From: a virus
DNA: 48,100 nt
Virus record (IMG/VR): IMGVR_UViG_3300032144_000018
Coordinates: 1-48,100 of that record
Strand: one strand, 5' to 3'
In this document: piece after piece, positions 14,204 through 20,410 of the stretch
How positions within the stretch are numbered: the stretch's first letter is position 1
Layout of the letters: each line of letters begins with the position of its first letter
Program-made: the position numbers and the translations under genes
The notes under the pieces: generated by a model
The model's database searches: none
What the model was told of the DNA's origin: nothing
The model's input: the letters and a program-made list of their open reading frames with translations, nothing else

Positions 14204-14227
14204 TCGCCCGGCCCGGAGGCCGGGCGA
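14204..14227 (-). terminator. Strong hairpin, possible leftward terminator
   Basis: TCGCCCGGCC and GGCCGGGCGA form a perfect 10-bp stem with a 4-base loop, between the genes at 14241 and 13603. Only TCGTTCTG follows, so termination would be weak or factor-assisted. Confidence 0.45.
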
Positions 14228-14240
14228 CCTCGGGGGCCGC

Positions 14241-14528
14241 CTAGGGGTCATAGGGCGGCGGCGCGTCCTCATACAGATGCCAGACGAACAGGCCCGAGGC
14301 TTCCAGGAACGTCCCCCGATGCCGGGCGCCGGGCGGGACCGTCTCCCCGGTCCCGAGGATGAGGAAGGACCGGGTGTGGTCCTCCGGCGCCTGGTCTTCG
14401 TTCAGTTCCACTTCCAGCCAGACAAAGCGGTCGCCCCGCTGCATGTCGGCGTGGAGGAACCGGGACACCCCAGGGAGCACGTGCGCTGTCCGCCGCCCGA
14501 CCTCATACTTGCGGATTTGCCGGCTCAT
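14241..14528 (-). CDS. Hypothetical protein, 95 aa
   Basis: A beta-rich sequence (RFVWLEVELNEDQ, RSFLILGTGETVPPGARHRGTFL, GLFVWHLYE) that reads like a small cupin-like or jelly-roll fragment; that is only an impression. ATGA-coupled to the gene upstream. Confidence 0.7.
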   Translation of the reverse strand: MSRQIRKYEVGRRTAHVLPGVSRFLHADMQRGDRFVWLEVELNEDQAPEDHTRSFLILGTGETVPPGARHRGTFLEASGLFVWHLYEDAPPPYDP

Positions 14529-14800
14529 CGGCTCGGGTCCGCCCGGCGGGAGGCGCCGTCATCCCGGGGCCCGCCGGTTGTGGCCCGCGACTCGGGAGAG
14601 ACAGGCGGCGACCGATCCTCAACGGTCACGATCCGCTGCTCATCGAACCAGGCCGGGTCGCGCGGCTTCCCGTCCTTATCCAGATCAGTCGGTTCAATCC
14701 CGATCCGGGAGCACCCATACAGCCAATCCGTCCGGCCGATCATGATGCCCTGGAAGCCCGTGATTGTGTCGCGGACGATATTCCCCATCTTCAACGTCAT
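14525..14800 (-). CDS. Conserved phage protein (GxxVRDxITGFxG type)
   Basis: 91 residues. KMGNIVRDTITGFQGIMIGRTDWLYGC, then IEPTDL, then WFDEQRIVTVE is a widespread small phage/prophage protein pattern resembling a KOW-like SH3 barrel. The C-terminal 30 residues are a disordered Ser/Pro/Arg tail. ATG at 14800 follows AAGGAG. The role of the family is not established. Confidence 0.8.
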   Translation of the reverse strand: MTLKMGNIVRDTITGFQGIMIGRTDWLYGCSRIGIEPTDLDKDGKPRDPAWFDEQRIVTVEDRSPPVSPESRATTGGPRDDGASRRADPSR

Positions 14801-14816
14801 CCATCTTCTCCTTCAG

Positions 14817-15089
14817 TTAGTGGTCCATCCGCCCGGACATTTTATGGTCCGGGTCCTCCCAGCGGGCCAGGAGTTCCTTCATCATCCGGCGCACCTGATC
14901 ACGGTCCGCGTTTCCGATGTAATTGACGTCCTGCTTCTCCCCCGGCTTACTCGGCGGGGCGATCAGGAGGGTGATTGCGCAGCCGGGGAAGGTCAGGACC
15001 AGCGCATCCATCGCGGCGGTCATCACGTCCCCGGTCTTCGTCATCGGCGACTTCTGGGCCTGCGCCGCCCGGCGGTCGCGACGGTTCAC
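14817..15089 (-). CDS. Hypothetical protein, 90 aa
   Basis: A basic start (NRRDRRAAQAQK), then ALVLTFPGCAITLLIAPPSKPGEK, a hydrophobic strand pair, and a helical C-terminus (QVRRMMKELLARWED). GTG at 15089 overlaps the upstream stop. No family recognised. Confidence 0.75.
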   Translation of the reverse strand: MNRRDRRAAQAQKSPMTKTGDVMTAAMDALVLTFPGCAITLLIAPPSKPGEKQDVNYIGNADRDQVRRMMKELLARWEDPDHKMSGRMDH

Positions 15090-15361
15090 GACGCGGGCGC
15101 CGCGGCAGTCTTCGCGGCCTCCCGGATGATCGCGGCGAGGTCTTCGATGATCTCCACCCGCATCTCGGCTTCGATGTTATGCGTATCCAATTCCTGTTTG
15201 ATCCCGCGCCGATCGGCGAGGTTGGCGATGATCCCTCGCGCGGCCGCGTGTGCCCAGTCCTTCGCCGGCTCGGGCTTCTCCCCGTGCGTCCAGAAGGAGG
15301 CAGAGCCGTCGAAAGGGAAGGCAGCCCCGTGCGCGAGGTAGAAGGCGGCGTCAGCTGGCAT
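15086..15361 (-). CDS. Conserved phage helical protein, 91 aa
   Basis: DWAHAAARGIIANLADRRGIKQELD then AEMRVEIIEDLAAIIREA recalls a small phage protein seen beside replication genes in many siphoviruses. Function unknown. The start at ATG 15361 lies 11 bases inside the end of the amino acid:DNA transferase gene. Confidence 0.75.
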   Translation of the reverse strand: MPADAAFYLAHGAAFPFDGSASFWTHGEKPEPAKDWAHAAARGIIANLADRRGIKQELDTHNIEAEMRVEIIEDLAAIIREAAKTAAAPAS

Positions 15362-16172
15362 GGACTTTCCCCTTGCGCAGGATCGTGGAGCGGGCGACTT
15401 CAGCGGCAATCGGGCCCCAGTCGCGGTCATTGAGCGCATGGAGGACTTCCCGGATGTCCTTCCCGACCGGGTAGCGCCCGGCGACGTGACCCTTGAACTT
15501 GCACATGATCGTCTCCGCCTCCTGAATGTTGAGCGGGCGATCGTATAGCGGCGGCGCGCGAAAGTCCCGGAGTCGCGACAATAGGGCTTCAGCGACCTCG
15601 GCGATGACCTCGCGCTTCGCCTCCTTCCACCGCTCCGGGTCGCCCCACTTGACTAGCGCCGCCCCCTTCCTCGGGTCGCGGTAAAGGTCCAGCGGACAGT
15701 CAGTGAAGTCCACCCGCGTCCACCCGGTCCGGTCCGCCATGTCCGCCATCTTGAAGGCGATCCACGGGCCAAACCCGGGGAAGGCCTGGACGCCCAGGAA
15801 GGCGTCCCGGAAGGCGACCGGGCGCGCGGGGATCATCCGCATGAAGACTTCGCCCGGCGGGCCGGCCTCGGCGAGCGCGCAGGCGGAGGTCATCGCGGCC
15901 GCGCCGCGGTAGTGCCTCCGCTCCGTCCCCCGGGGCCAGCGTTCGGCGGTCAGGCCCTCGGACACCCGCCGGTAGAACTGGTGGCCCGGGCGATGCGCTA
16001 GGTGGAGCGCGACCCCGATGTGGTAAAACATGGAGTAGCCTAGCAGCGCCTTCGCGAGGTCCGCCCGGGCCAGCCCGGCTTCCTTCACCAGGATGTAGAC
16101 CGGGTCAAGGTCCCCCGTGCGGAGAAGATCGCGGCCGAACCCGACAGCGCGGGCGAGCAGGACCCTATCCAT
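15351..16172 (-). CDS. aGPT-Pplase / amino acid:DNA transferase
   Basis: 273 residues, all helical. VQAFPGFGPWIAFKMADM (128-145) is the helix-hairpin-helix block of the glycosylase-derived aGPT-Pplase superfamily. ALLGYSMFYHIGVAL and YRGAAAMTSACAL precede it. In characterised phages this family replaces the phosphate on 5-phosphomethyl-dU in DNA with an amino acid. It therefore supplies the committed step between the kinase (7443) and the PLP and radical SAM enzymes. Which amino acid is used (Gly, Ser or other) cannot be read from the sequence. ATG at 16172. Confidence 0.8.
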   Translation of the reverse strand: MDRVLLARAVGFGRDLLRTGDLDPVYILVKEAGLARADLAKALLGYSMFYHIGVALHLAHRPGHQFYRRVSEGLTAERWPRGTERRHYRGAAAMTSACALAEAGPPGEVFMRMIPARPVAFRDAFLGVQAFPGFGPWIAFKMADMADRTGWTRVDFTDCPLDLYRDPRKGAALVKWGDPERWKEAKREVIAEVAEALLSRLRDFRAPPLYDRPLNIQEAETIMCKFKGHVAGRYPVGKDIREVLHALNDRDWGPIAAEVARSTILRKGKVHAS

Positions 16173-16365
16173 TGGAGAGGGTCGCCGCGGGGGCGCATAT
16201 GGCGACCACGGTGAGCCGGCCGGCCCCGGCGGCGATTGCCTCCCGGGCGCCTTCCAGGAACATCGTCCGCGCGTGCTCGCACCCCTGCTGGGTGAGGAAG
16301 TCGTGCGTGGCGATCGCTGGGCGACCTCCGCCGGCTATGACCAGGATCATGAGGACGTAGGGCAT
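16165..16365 (-). CDS. Small exported or membrane-anchored protein, 66 aa
   Basis: Hydrophobic start MPYVLMILVIAGG, then IATHDFLTQQGCEHARTMFLEGAREAIAAGAGRLTVVAICAP. The two cysteines could pair in the periplasm. It overlaps the transferase gene start by 8 bases and the gene upstream by 19. Function unknown. Confidence 0.65.
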   Translation of the reverse strand: MPYVLMILVIAGGGRPAIATHDFLTQQGCEHARTMFLEGAREAIAAGAGRLTVVAICAPAATLSNG

Positions 16366-16556
16366 GGCTTCAACTCCTTGTGGGGTCCCCAGCGGAACAA
16401 CTCGGCGGGGTCCAGTCCTCCGCCGTTACAGGTCCAGCACCGGGTATAACTCCCGTCATTGGACCGCATTGCCTTCGTCTTCTTCAGGTCCGCCCCGGTT
16501 CCGCCACAATCGGGGCAGAGCGGTCCCGAGGTCAGCGGGCGCGGGATCGCGTTCAG
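16347..16556 (-). CDS. DnaJ-like CxxCxGxG zinc protein, 69 aa, CTG start
   Basis: LCPDCGGTG and RCWTCNGGG are two DnaJ-type zinc knuckles, the whole functional core of the protein. No ATG or GTG fits upstream. A CTG at 16556 overlaps the previous stop as CTGA, the same geometry as the ATGA and GTGA junctions here, so CTG initiation is proposed. An alternative is the internal ATG before RSNDGSYTRC, which would lose one knuckle. Confidence 0.6.
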   Translation of the reverse strand: MNAIPRPLTSGPLCPDCGGTGADLKKTKAMRSNDGSYTRCWTCNGGGLDPAELFRWGPHKELKPCPTSS

Positions 16557-16927
16557 GTCCTTGCTTCCCAATAACGGGCCTCGGGCCCGCAGTTGGCCGT
16601 CGCCCGGCGGCATTCGTTCCCGTTGATAGGCGGGCGGTAGGTATCCTGTCGGATGAGACTGCAGGGGGCCACGACCCGGAGGGGCCGCCCGGTCACCGGG
16701 TCCGCCGGATAGATCGGGCCACCGTCGATATAGTCGAGAAGCATCCAGCCCTCCTGGCGGGCGTTGGGCAGCGTCCCATTGACGATCGGGTTCAGGCATA
16801 TTGCGTTGAGGTGGCTGTCCCAGAACCGGGTCCACCAGTTGTCCCGATGCGAGCACCACCTGCAGGTGAGGCAGGGCGGTCCCTCCAGGGGCCTCGGCTC
16901 TGGCTTTGGGCGATATCCCTGGGCCAC
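16553..16927 (-). CDS. Cysteine-rich protein, 124 aa
   Basis: CLTCRWCSH and HLNAICLN near the N-terminus, then APCSLIRQDTYRPPINGNECRRATANCG: two clusters of paired cysteines with a W-rich linker (NWWTRFWDS), suggesting a zinc or iron-sulfur fold. It starts at ATG 16927, 3 bases after the previous stop. No family recognised. Confidence 0.75.
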   Translation of the reverse strand: MAQGYRPKPEPRPLEGPPCLTCRWCSHRDNWWTRFWDSHLNAICLNPIVNGTLPNARQEGWMLLDYIDGGPIYPADPVTGRPLRVVAPCSLIRQDTYRPPINGNECRRATANCGPEARYWEART

Positions 16928-16929
16928 CG

Positions 16930-17514
16930 CTAGACCTCCCCGCCGGTTGAGAAGCCTCCGCCCGAGTCGGATGAGCCGCCCGTGGAGAAACTGGACCCGC
17001 CGCCGTCGCTGCCCCCGGTCGAAAAGGGGGCCGGCTCCGCCGGCTTCTCCGGGGCGCTGTGGACCTCGGTGGGCGGGGAGACGACTGTGCGCGTAGGCTC
17101 ATCGGGCGGCAGGAACGCCTCGGCGGCGCGCCGGAGGGTCGCGGACAAGTCGGGCTCGGGGTCCGGCGGGGCCCGCCGGGTGCCGGGATCGGGCTCCGCC
17201 CGGGGGAGGGGGGCCGGCTTCCGGCTAGGCATGTGCCCTGCCTGTGCGGAAGTGGACGGTTCGGGCTTCCGCGTCGGGACTTCCTGAAGCATCGCCCGGC
17301 CCAGCGGCCCGAGGCCGGCCCGCTCCCGCGCTTCGTTCGGGGACAGCGTCCCGTCCCTCTTCGCCTCCATCCCGCGATAGAACCGGACCATGCGGGCCAG
17401 GAGGTCGGTCCGGTTGCGCACGGTTATCTTCCGGGCGTGGGAGTGCGCCATGGCTTCCTCCTTCCGGAGTTCTTCCATCCACCGCTCCACGTCCACACCG
17501 TCAATCGTGCTCAT
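16930..17514 (-). CDS. Helical protein with disordered FSTGG-repeat tail, 194 aa
   Basis: The N-terminal 75 residues are helical (VERWMEELRKEE, DLLARMVRFYRGMEAKRDG) and contain LSPNEARERAGLGPL, a motif typical of phage portal C-termini. Then comes a long Pro-rich linker and a tail with three FSTGG units separated by Gly/Ser. The tail looks like a flexible display or interaction tail. The ATG at 17514 makes a TGATG overlap. A structural accessory role is possible but unproven. Confidence 0.75.
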   Translation of the reverse strand: MSTIDGVDVERWMEELRKEEAMAHSHARKITVRNRTDLLARMVRFYRGMEAKRDGTLSPNEARERAGLGPLGRAMLQEVPTRKPEPSTSAQAGHMPSRKPAPLPRAEPDPGTRRAPPDPEPDLSATLRRAAEAFLPPDEPTRTVVSPPTEVHSAPEKPAEPAPFSTGGSDGGGSSFSTGGSSDSGGGFSTGGEV

Positions 17515-17750
17515 CAACCTTCTCCCTTGTATGACGTTCCGGTCAGGCGCAGGAACTCTTCCAGCGCCCGGAGTCGCCCCAGGACCAGGCGCAGGTCCTC
17601 ACGGGCACGATACGCCTCACGCCCCATAGCGCGCGATTCCCGTTCCAGATCATCGACGCGGCGGATCAGCCGGAGGGTCGCCCAGCCGCCGCAGATCACC
17701 CCGATGCCCAGGAAGATCGCGGTGATGGATAGGATGGTCAGAGTTTCCAC
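17514..17750 (-). CDS. Membrane-anchored coiled-coil protein, 78 aa
   Basis: LTILSITAIFLGIGVICGGWATL is a membrane helix at residues 4-26, followed by a charged coiled coil (LIRRVDDLERESRAMGREAY...LRLVLGRLRALEEFLRL). This is the layout of an i-spanin or membrane tether, but there is no nested lipoprotein gene. GTG start at 17750. Confidence 0.7.
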   Translation of the reverse strand: METLTILSITAIFLGIGVICGGWATLRLIRRVDDLERESRAMGREAYRAREDLRLVLGRLRALEEFLRLTGTSYKGEG

Positions 17751-17845
17751 CCTTGCCTCCCGGGTCGGACGATGATCGCGGCGATGCTCGCATAGCCGGT
17801 GAGGATCGCGACCGCGAGCGCGGCCCAGGCCCAGCCGGGGCTCAC
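17738..17845 (-). CDS. Single-span membrane peptide, 35 aa
   Basis: WAWAALAVAILTGYASIAAIIV is one membrane helix, then a basic tail RPGRQGWKL. GTG at 17845 overlaps the upstream stop (GTGA) and the end runs 13 bases into the next gene. It is short, but the junction and hydrophobicity support it. Confidence 0.5.
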   Translation of the reverse strand: MSPGWAWAALAVAILTGYASIAAIIVRPGRQGWKL

Positions 17846-18081
17846 GGCACCACCCGGGGGAAGGACGGCCGGGCCGCCGCGGTCCGCAGCCGGTCCTCTC
17901 CGCCGGGCGTCAGGAACAGCTTCCCGCCCCGTTCCTCGGCGAGGGCATCCCGCTTCATCTCGGACCAGAGGCGGAACCCGATCGGCTCAAAGTCTTCGAT
18001 CAGCGCCGCCACGCTACCGTTCCCGCCGGTATTGCGGACCCATTCCAGGGCGAGGATCAGCTGTGTCTTCGGGGCCATCAC
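17842..18081 (-). CDS. Winged-helix-like protein, 79 aa
   Basis: TQLILALEWVRNTGGNGSVAALIEDF, FRLWSEMKRDALAEERGGKLFLTPGGEDRL looks like a small winged helix (two helices then a beta hairpin, with LTPGGEDRL as the wing end). GTG 18081 or ATG 18078 both fit. A DNA-binding role is an inference. Confidence 0.65.
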   Translation of the reverse strand: MMAPKTQLILALEWVRNTGGNGSVAALIEDFEPIGFRLWSEMKRDALAEERGGKLFLTPGGEDRLRTAAARPSFPRVVP

Positions 18082-18818
18082 TTCGTCTTCTCATGCTCGA
18101 TGACGGGGAACTCCACCGAGGCGCCCCGGCGGAGGTAGATGAGCGAGGCGCCGCGGAAGCGATACACCCCGATGATGCCCATCCCGAGGTTGCGGCGATA
18201 GAGCGCATCAGATGCCAGATAGTAGTCCAGCGGTGTATCGCCGGCCATCCCGAGTTCCCGGGCGTAGACGCTCGCGTTGAGGTGCAGCTTGATGACCGCT
18301 GAGTCGGCGATGATCATGTAGCGCCCCCGGAAGGCGGTCATGATCTTGGGCGGCCGGCGAACAAAGTCCAGGGCCGTGAAGCGGTTCCAGTCCACGTTCA
18401 GGAGGTCCACCTTCTGGCCGTGCTCCTTCGCGTGCTCGAAAGCGTCCCCGTGGATCACATTCGCCTCGGGGAAGTTCAGCCGCAGGTGGCTGACGCAATC
18501 GGGGTCCAGATCGGTGATGACGTGCGACTCGGGGCGGAGGATGCCGCGGATCATCGTCCCGGAGAGTCCCATGCCGCCGAACGCCTCAAAGACGGTCCTG
18601 ACCTTCCCGAGGCGGGGGAGGAAGACGTCATGCGCCGCCGCGAGGGCCCGGAGGTCTTCCCGGTGCGGCCCGTCCCGGAGGAAAGTGAAGTAAGGCCGAT
18701 CGGCGACCCCCGCGAGGTCGCCCGGCCCGTCCAGCATGGCCTTGAAGGCCATGTGGATGTTCTTCTCCGCGAACCTGAGCGGGAACTTCCCCCGGAGCAT
18801 GTAGGTGAAAGCGGCCAT
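18078..18818 (-). CDS. Methyltransferase-fold protein, paralog 2
   Basis: 246 residues. VFEAFGGMG (76-84), ITDLDPD (101-107), GDAFEHA, VDWN (142-145) and ADSAVIKLHLN (171-181) align in order with FGGLG, FEQD, LDFN and TDSAVSKFHLN of the protein at 8581-9162. There is an extra N-terminal 45-residue segment. The SAM-binding topology looks intact, but no DNA- or RNA-methyltransferase catalytic motif is seen. Possible roles: modification of the hypermodified base or of a small molecule. It lies outside the core pathway genes but in the same transcription direction. Confidence 0.7.
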   Translation of the reverse strand: MAAFTYMLRGKFPLRFAEKNIHMAFKAMLDGPGDLAGVADRPYFTFLRDGPHREDLRALAAAHDVFLPRLGKVRTVFEAFGGMGLSGTMIRGILRPESHVITDLDPDCVSHLRLNFPEANVIHGDAFEHAKEHGQKVDLLNVDWNRFTALDFVRRPPKIMTAFRGRYMIIADSAVIKLHLNASVYARELGMAGDTPLDYYLASDALYRRNLGMGIIGVYRFRGASLIYLRRGASVEFPVIEHEKTK

Positions 18819-18819
18819 A

Positions 18820-19410
18820 TCAGAACCTCCACTGGAGGGCGACGTCACCCTGGTAGCGTTCCGTCCCGTCGCCGGCCCAGCTGTAGGTCAGGTCCAGCCG
18901 GATCGCCCAGGACCCGCCCAGCCCGACCTCGGCGCCGATCCCGACCGCCGGAGTGGTATCGCTTCCGACATTGGTCTGGAAGTTCTGGACCCCGACGCGG
19001 GCATAGATCATCGTCCCCGAGGTCGCCCCGCGGGCGCCGATCCGGGCATAGGCCCCGACGCCTCCCTGCTCCGTCACGGAGAAGGTCCACCCGTTCACGA
19101 CCGCCCGGGCCCGGCCCGAGGCCAGCCAGCCATCGAGTTCCCCGCCGAGGTAGAGGTTGGACGGCCAGCGGTAGCCGTAGCCGGCGCGGAGGCCGGCCCG
19201 CATCGCGTCGCCCCCGAGGTCGATCAGCTTCACGCCGCCGACTGTCTCCGTGCGGTCCATCAGCTGGGCCCCGGCGAAGATATCGACGTGGCCGACCCCC
19301 TGGGCCTTCGCGCTGACCGGGGCGGCGAGGATCGTGAGCGCGACCGCCGGGATAAGGCCCAGGGTCCGCAGTTCAATATTCCGACGCATCCGCTTGTGTC
19401 TCTCTTCCAT
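18820..19410 (-). CDS. Outer-membrane beta-barrel protein from an internal start
   Basis: 196 residues if begun at ATG 19410, which has AAGGAGG eleven bases upstream, one of the best ribosome binding sites in the region. A signal peptide follows (RTLGLIPAVALTILAAPVSAKA), then a barrel-like sequence of alternating strands (AGLRAGYGYRW, NLYLGGELDGWL, GAYARIGARG, GMIYARVG-type repeats) ending in a C-terminal aromatic (LQWRF), as barrel proteins do for BAM recognition. It is in frame with the DUF4031 gene upstream with no stop between. A phage-encoded surface protein could alter adsorption or exclude superinfection (inference). Confidence 0.7.
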   Translation of the reverse strand: MEERHKRMRRNIELRTLGLIPAVALTILAAPVSAKAQGVGHVDIFAGAQLMDRTETVGGVKLIDLGGDAMRAGLRAGYGYRWPSNLYLGGELDGWLASGRARAVVNGWTFSVTEQGGVGAYARIGARGATSGTMIYARVGVQNFQTNVGSDTTPAVGIGAEVGLGGSWAIRLDLTYSWAGDGTERYQGDVALQWRF

Positions 19411-19686
19411 ATGGGCTAGGGCCTCCTTCAAGGTCCCCATCCGCCCGGTTTCCCGGAGCATCGCCATTAACGCTCCGGCCTCGCGCCAAGTAATTTCCTT
19501 GGCACCGAACCCTACCGCGGCCCGGCGCTTCGTCAAAGAGATATCGTAATGGTCCCCCTGATACCACGCCCGGAGAAGCCCTAGCCGCCGCGCGATCGCG
19601 TGGAGTTCTGCCTCATCGTCCGCGATCATATGGCACATGACCATACCGCGGAAGGACGCGCGCATATCGTCCACGTATATGGTCAC
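18820..19686 (-). CDS. DUF4031 protein read through in frame into the outer-membrane protein
   Basis: From GTG 19686 (GTGA with the upstream stop) the frame encodes VTIYVDDMRASFRG, VMCHMIADDEAELHAIARRLGL, DHYDISLTKRRAAVGFGAKEITWREA: the whole DUF4031 domain (about 85 residues), normally a free-standing protein. There is no stop codon before the outer-membrane protein, so the formal product is a 288-residue fusion with an internal signal peptide. Either the fusion is real, or DUF4031 has lost its stop and the barrel is made from its own start at 19410. Confidence 0.7.
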   Translation of the reverse strand: MTIYVDDMRASFRGMVMCHMIADDEAELHAIARRLGLLRAWYQGDHYDISLTKRRAAVGFGAKEITWREAGALMAMLRETGRMGTLKEALAHMEERHKRMRRNIELRTLGLIPAVALTILAAPVSAKAQGVGHVDIFAGAQLMDRTETVGGVKLIDLGGDAMRAGLRAGYGYRWPSNLYLGGELDGWLASGRARAVVNGWTFSVTEQGGVGAYARIGARGATSGTMIYARVGVQNFQTNVGSDTTPAVGIGAEVGLGGSWAIRLDLTYSWAGDGTERYQGDVALQWRF

Positions 19687-19928
19687 TTGAAGGCCCGCTG
19701 CCCGGTGAAGGCGAAGCGGAGGGAGGCTGTGCCGTCCGGCTTGAGCACCGTCTCCTGCCACTCGGCGAGGGGGCGGCAGAAGGTCTTCCCATCCCCCCAG
19801 GAACGATAGACAACCTCAAGACCGCCGTCCCGCTCGCGCTGTGCGTGCGTGACGACCACGTAAAGACCCCCCTTGTAATGCCTCCAGAGGGTTCCCGCCT
19901 CGGGAACCGCGATCGGCGCCTCACTCAT
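19683..19928 (-). CDS. DUF1653-like protein
   Basis: 81 residues. GTLWRHYKGGLYVVVTHAQRE, then LEVVYRSWGDGKTFCRPLAEW is the DUF1653 pattern (a small beta barrel: HYKG, Y-V, VVY). The family is common in phages and bacteria with no assigned function. ATGA and GTGA junctions on both sides. Confidence 0.75.
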   Translation of the reverse strand: MSEAPIAVPEAGTLWRHYKGGLYVVVTHAQRERDGGLEVVYRSWGDGKTFCRPLAEWQETVLKPDGTASLRFAFTGQRAFK

Positions 19929-20410
19929 CTCTGGTTCCTTCCCGCATTGGACTCAAGGAGCATCGGAAGGAGTTCCGACACTAGGCGGTCGGTCAGGCGG
20001 TCAATCCCCTCGGGTAGCGGCGCCGGGATGTCCCGGATCAGCTGCGCGAATCGAAGACCGTAGCCGCGGGCCCGGTGATCCTCTTCCGACGCCCCGGCCC
20101 CGGGGTCTAGTCCTAAACCATCCGCGATCTGATCGCGCTGCCGGACCGCGTAGGCGGAGGTTGTCCCGACCGCGACCGCCCGAAGGAAGGTGGTCAGCGG
20201 CCCGATATACCAGGCGCCCAGCTGCGTCATCTGGTAGGGATAGAGGTTGTAAAAGGTTCCCCATTCCCAGCGGCTTCGCTGCGCTCGCCACATCGGGGCG
20301 TGGACTTCGGACTGCAGCAGGATCAGGTGGAGCCCGTCCCGCTGCGCCTCATCCGGGTAGCCGGTCCAGCGTGGACCGGCGGCCGGCGGGGGGAAGGTCC
20401 ACGCGGTCAC
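19925..20410 (-). CDS. Hypothetical protein, 161 aa
   Basis: Trp/Tyr-rich middle (WRAQRSRWEWGTFYNLYPYQMTQLGAWY) and a helical C-terminal half (RFAQLIRDIPAPLPEGIDRLTDRLVSELLP). GTG at 20410 overlaps the helicase stop. No family recognised. Confidence 0.7.
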   Translation of the reverse strand: MTAWTFPPPAAGPRWTGYPDEAQRDGLHLILLQSEVHAPMWRAQRSRWEWGTFYNLYPYQMTQLGAWYIGPLTTFLRAVAVGTTSAYAVRQRDQIADGLGLDPGAGASEEDHRARGYGLRFAQLIRDIPAPLPEGIDRLTDRLVSELLPMLLESNAGRNQR

